From contig JADLBH010000023.1 of the NCBI GenBank assembly GCA_020847855.1, forward strand, positions 17,834-81,833: a stretch of DNA of 64,000 nucleotides, in the 5' to 3' direction. The position numbers were made by a program, and so were the translations under genes. Source of the stretch: Fimbriimonadaceae bacterium (GTDB lineage Bacteria > Armatimonadota > Fimbriimonadia > Fimbriimonadales > Fimbriimonadaceae). Below the pieces are notes generated by a model. That model saw only the letters and a list, made by a program, of their open reading frames with translations. It made no database searches and was not told the origin of the DNA. Of the stretch, positions 32,603 through 40,211 are shown in pieces (position 1 is the stretch's first letter; each line of letters opens with the position of its first letter).

Positions 32603-34327
32603 GTGCCGACGGACGGCGGGCCGGGCAAGATCGAGATCATCGTGAACTGTGCGAGCCGGGAGACCCGGATCGCCGTGCTGGAGGACCGCCTCCTCATGGA
32701 GTACCGGGTCGAGCGTGAAGAGCGGGTCGTCGGCTCGATCTTCAAGGGCATCGTCCAGAACGTACTGCCGGGGATGGACGCTGCCTTCGTGGACATCGGC
32801 CTAGAGCGGAACGCCTTCCTCTATGTCGCCGACATCCTTCCCGAGGAGACCGGCGACACGAGCCCGGCAAGCATCCGTCGCAGCGAACTGAGGCGACGCA
32901 GGATCAAGGAGCTCATCAAGCCGGGCCAAGAGCTGATGGTCCAGGTCACCAAGGGCGCTCGAGGCACCAAGGGTGCTCGGGTCACGACCCGGATCTCACT
33001 GCCGGGGCGTTACGCGGTCTTGATGCCCGAGGGCAACCACGTGGGCGTGAGCCGGAAGATCGAGGACCGTCGCGAGCGCGAGCGGCTCCGCAAGATCGCG
33101 GAGAATATCGCGCCCGACGGCTTCGGGATGATCTTTCGGACGGAGTGCGAGGGTAGGAACGAGGCGGAGCTTCGGGCCGATATCGCCTTCCTCCAACAAC
33201 TCTGGAGCCAGGTGCTGGAGTCGGCGAAGCGGCTACGCGCCCCGGCGGTGGTGCATCGTGACCAAACCCTGCTCTATCGAACCATCCGGGACGTCTTCGG
33301 CGATGAGATTGACCGCCTCGTGATTGACGATCCAGAGGAGTACGAGAAGGTCGGCCTTGTCGCACAGATCGTGGCTCCCTCACTCAAGGATCGAATCTAT
33401 CTCTACGATCGCACGGAGCCTATCTTCGACCATTTCGGCATCGAGCACGACCTGGACCGGCTGCTCGACCGGACGGTACCTCTCAAGGGCGGCGGTTCCC
33501 TCGTGATTGACGAGACCGAGGCCCTGATCGCGATTGACGTGAACACCGGCAAACAGGTCGGCTCCACCTCGCTGGGGGACACGATCCTCAAGGCCAATCT
33601 CGAAGCCGCCGAAGAGGCGAGCCGACAGCTCCGCCTGCGGGACATGGGCGGGATCATCGTGATTGACTTCATAGACATGGACGAGGAGGCGGACAAGAAG
33701 AAGGTTCACGACCACTTCGAGCGCTGTCTCGGTCGTGACCGTGCCCGCACTCGCGTCGGCAAGATCTCCTCGCTCGGCCTCGTGGAGATCACGCGAAAGC
33801 GCACCGGCGAGAGTGTGACCGAGGCGATCACCTCCCTGTGCCCGTTGTGCGACGGTCGGGGACGGATCGCGTCCGCGGACACGATCGGCCAATGGATCGA
33901 GCGCGAGGTCCGGCGCCGCCTCGCAGAGCAGGGGGACGCGTTCTTCATCGAGTGCCACCCCGCCGTCGTCGAGAGCCTCATCGGCTCGGACGGGAGCGCG
34001 GTCGAGGAACTCGAGCACGACCTTCGCCGAGGGATCTTCATGCGGGCGAACTTCGACTTCGACTTCGAGGACTTCGAGATCGAGTCCGGGATGATCTCCG
34101 AGTTCGAGAGGGAGCACCTCGCATTTCGTCGGGCGCAGGTCCTGGAGTGCAACGTTCGGCGAAGCCTCTTGGATGGGAACGAGAAGGCGGTCGGGTGGAC
34201 GGACGGCGGCTATTATGTCGAGCTTCTGGACGGGTTCGACTTGGTGGGCCACCGCGCCAAGGTCGTCCTCCGGGACATTCGGCGCGCGTTCGCGGTCGCA
34301 GACGTGATCCTCCCCGGCAAAGGCTAG
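32603..34327 (+). CDS. rng: ribonuclease E/G family endoribonuclease
   Basis: About 574 residues. Order: N-terminal S1 domain (SIFKGIVQNVLPGMDAAFVDIGLERNAFL), 5' sensor and RNase H-like parts, catalytic DNase I-like domain with the Mg-binding AIDVNTGKQ and VIDFIDMDEE, then the zinc-link SLCPLCDGRGRI. It cuts single-stranded A/U-rich RNA in rRNA maturation and mRNA decay. The C-terminal ~60 residues (RAQVLECNVRR...DGGYYVELLDGFDLVGHRAKVVLRDIRRAFAVADV, in two parts) look like a TRAM-type beta-barrel, not usual in RNase G. The start is uncertain: GTG 32603 gives a family-like N terminus, but in-frame TTG codons upstream (32537, 32567) are possible. Confidence 0.9.
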   Translation: MPTDGGPGKIEIIVNCASRETRIAVLEDRLLMEYRVEREERVVGSIFKGIVQNVLPGMDAAFVDIGLERNAFLYVADILPEETGDTSPASIRRSELRRRRIKELIKPGQELMVQVTKGARGTKGARVTTRISLPGRYAVLMPEGNHVGVSRKIEDRRERERLRKIAENIAPDGFGMIFRTECEGRNEAELRADIAFLQQLWSQVLESAKRLRAPAVVHRDQTLLYRTIRDVFGDEIDRLVIDDPEEYEKVGLVAQIVAPSLKDRIYLYDRTEPIFDHFGIEHDLDRLLDRTVPLKGGGSLVIDETEALIAIDVNTGKQVGSTSLGDTILKANLEAAEEASRQLRLRDMGGIIVIDFIDMDEEADKKKVHDHFERCLGRDRARTRVGKISSLGLVEITRKRTGESVTEAITSLCPLCDGRGRIASADTIGQWIEREVRRRLAEQGDAFFIECHPAVVESLIGSDGSAVEELEHDLRRGIFMRANFDFDFEDFEIESGMISEFEREHLAFRRAQVLECNVRRSLLDGNEKAVGWTDGGYYVELLDGFDLVGHRAKVVLRDIRRAFAVADVILPGKG

Positions 34328-34391
34328 CGAAAAAACGGTCCTGGGAGCCCTCCAGCATTGGGCTCGGAGTGCCGTAGTGATCCATGGCAAC
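34328..34391 (+). other. rng-flgM spacer, 5' part
   Basis: Contains an inverted repeat GAGCCC...GGGCTC directly after the RNase G gene, without a T-run, and TAGTGA (about 34375-34380) as a weak -10 candidate ahead of the riboswitch-like element. Confidence 0.3.
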
Positions 34392-34500
34392 TCGACCTTG
34401 AGCAGAAACTCGGCACGACGGGGGCGACCCCGATCACGCAAAGCCACGGGTCTCGCAGGAGACAGCCGGGCCGCCTGGCACCAAGGGCAAGGCAGGTCGA
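34392..34500 (+). promoter_or_regulatory. c-di-GMP-I (GEMM) riboswitch candidate upstream of flgM
   Basis: The core ACGCAAAGCCACGGG (34436-34450) followed by a hairpin GTCTC/GAGAC (34450-34463) and AGCCGGG is the conserved 3' half of the GEMM c-di-GMP aptamer. Just upstream, CGGGG-GCGA-CCCCG (34419-34432) gives the GNRA-tetraloop hairpin that docks in the aptamer. The outer stem TCGACCT (34392-34398) pairs perfectly with AGGTCGA (34494-34500), which contains the only Shine-Dalgarno-like AGG before flgM; ligand binding could therefore alter translation. The 5' GGCAAA segment deviates (GGCACGA). Confidence 0.65.
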
Positions 34501-34504
34501 AAGC

Positions 34505-34771
34505 ATGAAGATCTCATTGGAACAACTGGAGAAGGTCGCCGAATCCGGCGGCCGGATCACCCCTCGCGAGAGCGAAGTGGACACGGCGTTCATCCGGCTC
34601 ACGGACGCGGACCTCATTCGGAACGTCACGGCCCTGGTCGTGGCGATGCCCGACCGCGAGGAAATGATCGCCGACCTGCAAGCACGAATCGAGGCGGGCA
34701 CCTATCACCCTGCCGCCGAGGAGATCGTGGACGCGATGCTCCGACGCGCCAGGGCGGACAGCCTCCGCTAG
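34505..34771 (+). CDS. flgM: anti-sigma-28 factor FlgM
   Basis: 88 residues. The C-terminal half carries the FlgM sigma-28-binding region: EMIADLQARIEAGTYHPAAEEIVDAMLRRA, with the conserved R-I-x-x-G-x-Y and L-x-R pattern. The N-terminal part is short and polar, as expected for a secreted, partly disordered anti-sigma factor that leaves through the finished hook-basal body. ATG 34505 has only a weak AGG 8 nt upstream, inside the closing stem of the GEMM-like element. The stop interlocks with that of mutL (CTAG, 34768-34771). motA and motB lie on the other side of mutL. Confidence 0.8.
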   Translation: MKISLEQLEKVAESGGRITPRESEVDTAFIRLTDADLIRNVTALVVAMPDREEMIADLQARIEAGTYHPAAEEIVDAMLRRARADSLR

Positions 34772-36627
34772 CTTTCCGCCACCGGGGGCGAGACGGGCTC
34801 GGGGTTACGGTGGAAGCGCCGATAGATCCCCGCCTTCGGCATTACGATCGTGATCGGTCTGCCGTGCGGGCAAAGATAGGGGTTGGTCGTCCGACCCAAG
34901 TCGCTCAGAAGCTGCACCATCTCGGCATAGGCGAGGCGATCGTTCGCCTTGATCGCCATCTTGCAGGAGGCGAGGATGAAGACATCGTCCCGAGCCTGGC
35001 GCAGGGGGCCCTTGTCCCCCTCCTCCACCGCGTCCGCGATGTCCTGAAGCAGCTCCATCGGCCGTGCACCGCGCCACAAGGCAGGCACAGCGCGCACCAA
35101 GAACGATTCCCCTCCGAAGGGCTCGATCTCGAACCCGATCGCCCTCAGGTCGTCCAACCGCTCCAAGAACAAGCCCGCCGCTCGCTTCTCCAGGTGCAGG
35201 GTCTCGGGCTCGAGGAGCTTCTGGGTCTCCACCGCCCCCGACCCGCGGGTCTCGAGCAGACGCTCGTAGAGGATGCGCTCATGGGCCACGTGCTGGTCAA
35301 TGAGGAGCAACCCCTGCCAGTTCTCCGCCAGGATGAACGTGTCCTCCATCTGCCCGATCACACGAAGGCCGTGAAGGAACTCGGGGAGGCTGGGATCCGG
35401 CTCGTGGGCGGGCAGCGGATGTGCGCCTTCCTCGAGCGGGGCCTGAGCGTAGACCGCGGCGCGGAGGGCTCCCGGCCCCGTGGGGGTGGGAGCCGGAAGG
35501 TGCCAAGCCTCCGATCCCGGAAGGGAACGTGCGGACGCTAGCGCACGGTCGGCGAGCTCGACCGCCTCGACGCGCGGCACCATGCCCTGGGCCAGCAAAG
35601 CCTCGGAGACGGCTCGCCGCACCGCGTCGAAGACGCCCCGCTCGTTCTGAAACTTCACCTCGCTCTTCGTGGGCGAGACGTTCACGTCCACGGTCGAAGG
35701 GTCGAGCCGTACGTCGAGGAGCACGAGCGGGTATCGGCGCTCGGGTGTGAGGGAACGGTACGCCGTGTCGAGGGCCGCGGTGAGGAGCCGGGATCGAACG
35801 GGGCGGCCGTTCACGGAGAACCACTGGAGCGATCGCGTCGGTTTCGTGAAATGGGGAGGGCTCACCAGGCCGATCACTCGCGCGCTCCCGTTGTAACCGT
35901 CCACGGGTACGAGGCCCCTCGCCGCGTCCTGGCCCGCCGTTCCCGCGGCGGCGTCCTCGACCGAGCCCGTCCCCGGTGCGAAGAGCACTTCCGCGCCCCC
36001 GTGTGCGACGCGGAACCGAACCTCCGGCCTGGCGATGGCGAGGCGGGCCACCGCCTCGACCGCATTGTTGAGCTCGGTAGCATCGGATTTGAGGAACTTG
36101 AGTCGGGCCGGCGTGTTGAAGAAAAGGTCAGCAACCTCGACCTTGGTCCCCGCAGGCCCCGCGGCGGGGCCTGCGGACTGGGTTTCCCCTGCCTCGCCCT
36201 CGACCCGCCATCGGGCTGTCCCCGGCTCCGCGCTCTCGATCGCCCAACGGCTCACCGAGGCGATGGAGGGCAAGGCCTCTCCGCGGAAGCCATAGGTCGC
36301 GACCCTGCCGAGATCGGAGACGGACCGGATCTTGGACGTCGCGTGACGCCCCAGTGCCGCTTCCAGGGACGCGCGGCTCATCCCATGGCCGTCGTCCTCC
36401 ACCGAGACCAGGCTCCGGCCGAAGTCCTCGAGCAGGACGGTGACCGCGCGGGCGCCGGCGTCCAGTGCGTTCTCGACGAGTTCCTTGACGACCGCGGCCG
36501 GCCTCTCCACTACCTCTCCCGCCGCGATCTGGTTTACCGTGTGAGGGTCTAGAAGACGGATCGGCTCACGGTGGGACGGGCCCTGGCCTAGTGATTCTTC
36601 CGGGGTGGGCTCGTGGGGCATGTGCAT
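34768..36627 (-). CDS. mutL: DNA mismatch repair protein MutL
   Basis: 619 residues. GHKL ATPase N terminus: NQIAAGEVVERPAAVVKELVENALDAGA, DDGHGMS and GRHATSKI, YGFRGEALPSIASV. The C-terminal dimerisation/endonuclease domain has DQHVAHERILYE at about residue 444 (the metal-binding nicking motif, with Val where Ala is common), SCKMAIKANDRL and CPHGRPI near the end. So this is a nicking MutL, consistent with a MutH-less organism. Start ATG 36627 or 36621; GGAGG lies upstream, with TATCAT as possible -10. No mutS is in view. Confidence 0.95.
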   Translation of the reverse strand: MHMPHEPTPEESLGQGPSHREPIRLLDPHTVNQIAAGEVVERPAAVVKELVENALDAGARAVTVLLEDFGRSLVSVEDDGHGMSRASLEAALGRHATSKIRSVSDLGRVATYGFRGEALPSIASVSRWAIESAEPGTARWRVEGEAGETQSAGPAAGPAGTKVEVADLFFNTPARLKFLKSDATELNNAVEAVARLAIARPEVRFRVAHGGAEVLFAPGTGSVEDAAAGTAGQDAARGLVPVDGYNGSARVIGLVSPPHFTKPTRSLQWFSVNGRPVRSRLLTAALDTAYRSLTPERRYPLVLLDVRLDPSTVDVNVSPTKSEVKFQNERGVFDAVRRAVSEALLAQGMVPRVEAVELADRALASARSLPGSEAWHLPAPTPTGPGALRAAVYAQAPLEEGAHPLPAHEPDPSLPEFLHGLRVIGQMEDTFILAENWQGLLLIDQHVAHERILYERLLETRGSGAVETQKLLEPETLHLEKRAAGLFLERLDDLRAIGFEIEPFGGESFLVRAVPALWRGARPMELLQDIADAVEEGDKGPLRQARDDVFILASCKMAIKANDRLAYAEMVQLLSDLGRTTNPYLCPHGRPITIVMPKAGIYRRFHRNPEPVSPPVAES

Positions 36628-36666
36628 CGCGGTTCACGCCTCCGACAATGATACTGGCTAAGGGGC

Positions 36667-36686
36667 GGGCGTGCCCCGGCACGCCC
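36667..36686 (+). repeat. strong hairpin in the motA leader
   Basis: GGGCGTGC (36667-36674) and GCACGCCC (36679-36686) form a perfect 8-bp stem with a CCCG loop, ending directly before AGGG, the ribosome site of motA. It could hinder or time ribosome access; no T-run, so not a terminator. Confidence 0.45.
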
Positions 36687-36696
36687 AGGGCACAGA

Positions 36697-37554
36697 ATGT
36701 TCGCGTTCATCGGAATCATCGTGGGCGTCGCGGCGACGATGGTCGGCTATGTGATGCACGGTGGAAACATCGGTATCTTGATCCAGCCGACCGAGGCGAT
36801 CATCCTGCTCGGCGCAGCGTTCGGCATCTTCCTCGGATCGAACGGTCTGCCCATGGTGCAAAAGGCGATCAAGGCCGTGACCGGGGTCCTCAAGCCGCCC
36901 GCGACGAAAGCGCAGTACCTAGACCTGCTCAAGCTGATGTATCAGCTCTTCACGCTTGCGCGCAAGGAAGGCCTTCTGGGCTTGGAGAAGCACGTCGAAA
37001 ACCCGGAGGAGAGCGAGCTCATGAAGAGGAGCCCCGCCTTTCTCGCCAACCACCACGCCCTCCACTTCTTCTGCGACACCATGAAGGTCGTGCTCACCGG
37101 CGCGGTGAGCCATTACGATTTGAGCGACCTGATGGAGCTCGACCTCGAGACCGCCCACGCCGAAGAGCACGGGCCCGTCGAGGCGATCCAGAACGTCGCG
37201 GACGCGATGCCCGCGGTCGGTATCGTCGCCGCCGTCCTTGGGATCATCATCACGATGCAGAAGATCGGCGGCGACCCGTCCGCGGTCGGGCACTCGGTCG
37301 CGGTGGCACTCGTCGGCACGTTCGCCGGAATCTTCCTCGGGTACATCGTCTTCGCCCCCCTGGCCAAGGCGATTGACAACAAGAACAAGGCGAACGCGAG
37401 CTATATGAGCTGTATCCGCTACGCCCTTCTGAGCTTCGCCCGAGGTGAGTCCCCGATCACGTGCGTCGAGTTCGCTCGGAGGAGCATCGAGCCTTCCGTA
37501 CGCCCCGGTTTCGTCGAGATGGAGACCGTGGTGAAGGAAAAGGAGGCGGCCTAG
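36697..37554 (+). CDS. motA: flagellar motor stator protein MotA
   Basis: 285 residues, four transmembrane helices (about 3-22, 30-47, 165-190, 200-222). Family features: MFAFIGIIVGVAATMVGYVMHGG at the N terminus; a large cytoplasmic loop with charged residues contacting FliG; then ADAMPAVGIVAAVLGIIITM with the conserved Pro and the second Pro in FAPLAKAID. It forms the proton-conducting stator with MotB. ATG 36697 follows AGGG by 6 nt. motB starts 3 nt after its stop, an operon. Confidence 0.95.
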   Translation: MFAFIGIIVGVAATMVGYVMHGGNIGILIQPTEAIILLGAAFGIFLGSNGLPMVQKAIKAVTGVLKPPATKAQYLDLLKLMYQLFTLARKEGLLGLEKHVENPEESELMKRSPAFLANHHALHFFCDTMKVVLTGAVSHYDLSDLMELDLETAHAEEHGPVEAIQNVADAMPAVGIVAAVLGIIITMQKIGGDPSAVGHSVAVALVGTFAGIFLGYIVFAPLAKAIDNKNKANASYMSCIRYALLSFARGESPITCVEFARRSIEPSVRPGFVEMETVVKEKEAA

Positions 37555-37557
37555 GCC

Positions 37558-38415
37558 TTGGCAGACGGGCCTATCGTCGTCGTCAAGCGAAAGGGCAGGC
37601 AGGCCCATGGCCATCACGGCGGGGCCTGGAAGGTCGCATACGCCGACTTCGTCACCGCGATGATGGCGTTCTTCATGGTGATGTGGATCATGGGGATGTC
37701 CCAGGAGGAGCGCGACATCATCCAGGGGTACTTCAACGATCCGCTCGGCTTCACGTCCTCCCCGCCGAAGGCGAAGATGAACATCCTCCCCGACTCGGGG
37801 CCCACCCGCTCCAAGGGTGCGGGAAAAGGGACGGAGCAGCAGCAAGAGGCGGACGCGGCCGAGATCGAGCGGGCTGCCTCGGAGGTGCGCACGGAGGTGC
37901 GCGAGGACCCTGCCTTGGCAGGGATGCAGGCCGAAGGCTCGCTGGATGTCGCCGTGACCGCCGAGGGGCTGCGGATCAGCCTGAGCGAGAGCGAGTCGAA
38001 CAGCGAGCTCTTCTTCAAGCTGGGGAGCGCGGAGATCCAGCCCGCGGCTCGAAAGGTGCTCGGCAAGCTGGGCCCCGTGCTGGCCAAGCTCGGTCGCCCG
38101 ATCATGGTGGACGGGCACACGGACTCCCGCCCGCTAAACCTGGGCGGCTACGACAACTTCGACCTCAGCCACGACCGGGCGAACGCGGTCCGGCACGTGC
38201 TCCTCCAGGGCGGTGTGGCCGACCGCCAAGTGACAGCGGTGAGGGGGTTTGCCTCCCGGCGCCCACGCGTGCCCGAAGATCCCGAGTCCTTCGCGAACCG
38301 AAGGGTCGAGATCCTCCTCCCGTTCCAGGACTTCCAAGAGCCCGTCGCCCGTCCCCAAGGGGGCCCGCTCGGCGAGGAGATCGAGGGGGTCTTCCGGTTC
38401 CCAGGCCAAGAGTAG
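37558..38415 (+). CDS. motB: flagellar motor stator protein MotB
   Basis: 285 residues: a short basic N terminus, one transmembrane helix with the proton-carrying Asp30 in YADFVTAMMAFFMVMW, a plug/linker region with a Gln/Glu-rich stretch, and a C-terminal OmpA-like peptidoglycan-binding domain (about 150-275: MVDGHTDSRPL, NFDLSHDRANAVRHVL, ANRRVEILL). It anchors the stator. The start is TTG at 37558, right after the motA stop, presumably translated by coupling; no ATG or GTG lies before the conserved helix. Confidence 0.95.
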   Translation: MADGPIVVVKRKGRQAHGHHGGAWKVAYADFVTAMMAFFMVMWIMGMSQEERDIIQGYFNDPLGFTSSPPKAKMNILPDSGPTRSKGAGKGTEQQQEADAAEIERAASEVRTEVREDPALAGMQAEGSLDVAVTAEGLRISLSESESNSELFFKLGSAEIQPAARKVLGKLGPVLAKLGRPIMVDGHTDSRPLNLGGYDNFDLSHDRANAVRHVLLQGGVADRQVTAVRGFASRRPRVPEDPESFANRRVEILLPFQDFQEPVARPQGGPLGEEIEGVFRFPGQE

Positions 38416-38481
38416 GCGCCCCGAGCGGCGAAACGCCCTCACCGCACGTCGTTAGAGCGTGGTGCACACGGAGGTGGACCT

Positions 38482-38769
38482 ATGGCCATGATGAGCAGCG
38501 AGCTCTACCAACTCAATATTGCCAAGATCGTGGTGATTGACGTCACGGACGACTACCGGCTCCTGATGGATCCGCCGTTGCCGAACGACTGGTACCCGGT
38601 GCTCAAAGAGCTCTGCGTACCCGCCTATGACCTGGAGCGCTGGCTCCACGAGGGCACGCTGGTCGAGGGGTATCTCTACGACTGGCACAGTGGGCCGAGC
38701 GACGAGGACGGGCCCTATTACGTGGGCGTCGTGGATCAAGGCCTGGCCCGCGAGCCCGGCCCTCATTGA
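38482..38769 (+). CDS. small conserved-looking protein of unknown function
   Basis: 95 residues, not recognised. It begins AMMSSELYQLNIAKIVVIDV and has an acidic middle (PPLPNDWYPVLKELCVPAYDLERWL) with several Trp and Tyr, ending in a Gly/Pro tail. No membrane segment or signal peptide. It has the best ribosome site of the region (GGAGGT 6 nt before ATG). It lies between motB and ruvC and overlaps the TTG start of ruvC by TTGA, so it is cotranscribed and coupled with ruvC. Confidence 0.6.
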   Translation: MAMMSSELYQLNIAKIVVIDVTDDYRLLMDPPLPNDWYPVLKELCVPAYDLERWLHEGTLVEGYLYDWHSGPSDEDGPYYVGVVDQGLAREPGPH

Positions 38770-39245
38770 GCGGGCGCCGGATCCTGGGGATTGACCCCGG
38801 CTTGGGGCGGACCGGCTGGGCCGTCGTGCTTCGGAAGGGATCCGAGGTCACGCCGATCGCGTTTGGCCTGATTGAGACCCGGCCCGGGCCTATCGGTGCC
38901 CGGCTCAGCACGATCGGGGACCAGATCCAGGGCGTGTGCCGGGAGCACGAGCCCGATGGGGCGGTCTTCGAGCGGCTCTTCTTCACCAAGAACCAGACCA
39001 CGGGTCTCGATGTCGCCAAAGCGGCGGGCGTTGCCCTGGCTCGCGTCTACGAGGCCGGGATCGAGGCCGTCGAGCTGACGCCATCGCAAGTGAAGCAGGC
39101 CGTGACCGGGAACGGCCGGGCGACGAAGGCCCAGGTCGCGTTCATGGTGACGCGGCTCTTGGGTCTGGCCGAGCCTCCCCGCCCCGATGACGTCGCGGAC
39201 GCACTCGCGATCGCGCTCGCCGAGGCCCTCTACCAGCGCCGCTAG
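38766..39245 (+). CDS. ruvC: Holliday junction resolvase RuvC
   Basis: 159-residue RNase H-fold endonuclease resolving Holliday junctions with RuvAB. The acidic catalytic residues are in GIDPGLGRTGWAV, VFERLFFTKN and RPDDVADALAIAL (two Asp), with NQTTGLDVAKAAGVAL and the VKQAVTGNGRATKAQV helix. The start is TTG at 38766 overlapping the stop of the upstream small gene. ruvA and ruvB are not here but at 58385-59982. The stop interlocks with that of dprA (CTAG). Confidence 0.95.
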   Translation: MSGRRILGIDPGLGRTGWAVVLRKGSEVTPIAFGLIETRPGPIGARLSTIGDQIQGVCREHEPDGAVFERLFFTKNQTTGLDVAKAAGVALARVYEAGIEAVELTPSQVKQAVTGNGRATKAQVAFMVTRLLGLAEPPRPDDVADALAIALAEALYQRR

Positions 39246-40168
39246 GCGGGCCAGGCGAGCCGCTCGCGAACCTCGGAGGCGCCGAACAACCCCGGCTGTA
39301 GGATCGGGACGTCCAGCGCGAGGAACGAGGCAAGGGCCTCTCCCTCCGGGACCGCGAACGGGTGCGCGCCGAGTGCCACGAGAGCCGCCTCGCCGCCGCC
39401 TCCCAGGCCCGGATGAACCCCTACCACCGCCAGCCTCCGGCGCAATGCGTCCAACGCCCCGGCCCACGTGCCTCCCGCCCCGCGGCGGGGCTGCACCGCG
39501 ATCGCGCGCCGACCCAGGGCATAGATGAGGGCGTTCCGCTCCATCGCTTGGCCCGCCGAGAAAGGGGCGCCGGGAGAGCACGCACTGAGCTGGACGATGC
39601 CCTCCCTCGGGAGGGCGTGATCCAGGCCGCACGGCAAGACCTCCAAGACCCGGCCCGCGCCCCCGGCCTCGAGGGCCGCACGAGCCGCCGCCCGATCCAC
39701 CCCGTGGCACCCGCCGCTCACGATCGAGGCCCCTGCCTGCAGGAGCCCTCGCGCCAGGGACTCCGTGAAGCTGCGAGCCTCCCATCCGGGCTGCCTGCTG
39801 CCGACCACCCCCACGATCGGGCCAGCGGGAATCTCGCCACGGCTCCAAAGAGCCGGGGGAGCGAAGCTGCCCAGGGCCGCCCGCCAACCACATGGGTACT
39901 CCGGGCATGCGGCGGTGAGCACGAGCCTCGACTCGACGTACCTCGCACCCGCCTCAGCCACCCCTGGCTCGGCGAGCACGTCTGCCTCATCGGCGAGGCC
40001 GGCCGCTCGCAACACCCGCGGGGCGAGGCCCAGGGAAGGGGCCGCCGAGCACAAGACCGAGACCACCCGCGGCCATTTTCTCCTGACCGGCTGCCACGGG
40101 CGATCCACCCCCCGAAGATACAGGGCCGCGAGGCAGGCGCGCACCGTGAGCAACTCTCCCCGCTCCAT
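39242..40168 (-). CDS. DprA/Smf-like DNA processing protein (divergent)
   Basis: 308 residues. The Rossmann-like DprA domain is visible: IVGVVGSRQPGWEARSFTESLARGLLQAGASIVSGGCHGVDRAAARAAL, here cited in its two conserved pieces GVVGSRQPG and SGGCHGVD, then EVLPCGLD and NALIYALGRRAIAVQ. DprA loads RecA on incoming single-stranded DNA during transformation. It differs from canonical DprA (GTR and SGLARGID), and the C-terminal winged-helix domain is not obvious. ATG 40168 has TACACT 7 nt upstream. Together with pil genes and comM it suggests competence. A Smf/TIGR00732 relative with another role is possible. Confidence 0.75.
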   Translation of the reverse strand: MERGELLTVRACLAALYLRGVDRPWQPVRRKWPRVVSVLCSAAPSLGLAPRVLRAAGLADEADVLAEPGVAEAGARYVESRLVLTAACPEYPCGWRAALGSFAPPALWSRGEIPAGPIVGVVGSRQPGWEARSFTESLARGLLQAGASIVSGGCHGVDRAAARAALEAGGAGRVLEVLPCGLDHALPREGIVQLSACSPGAPFSAGQAMERNALIYALGRRAIAVQPRRGAGGTWAGALDALRRRLAVVGVHPGLGGGGEAALVALGAHPFAVPEGEALASFLALDVPILQPGLFGASEVRERLAWPA

Positions 40169-40175
40169 GCCGGGG

Positions 40176-40181
40176 AGTGTA
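40176..40181 (-). promoter_or_regulatory. -10 element for dprA (leaderless type)
   Basis: TACACT on the minus strand, 7 nt before the ATG at 40168. Confidence 0.5.
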
Positions 40182-40190
40182 CCGCCGCAG

Positions 40191-40196
40191 TAGAAT
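40191..40196 (+). promoter_or_regulatory. -10 element for GH38 gene
   Basis: TAGAAT, 15 nt before the ATG at 40212, back-to-back with the dprA promoter within 21 bp. Confidence 0.45.
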
Positions 40197-40211
40197 CCTC
40201 CTTCTCGCGCC

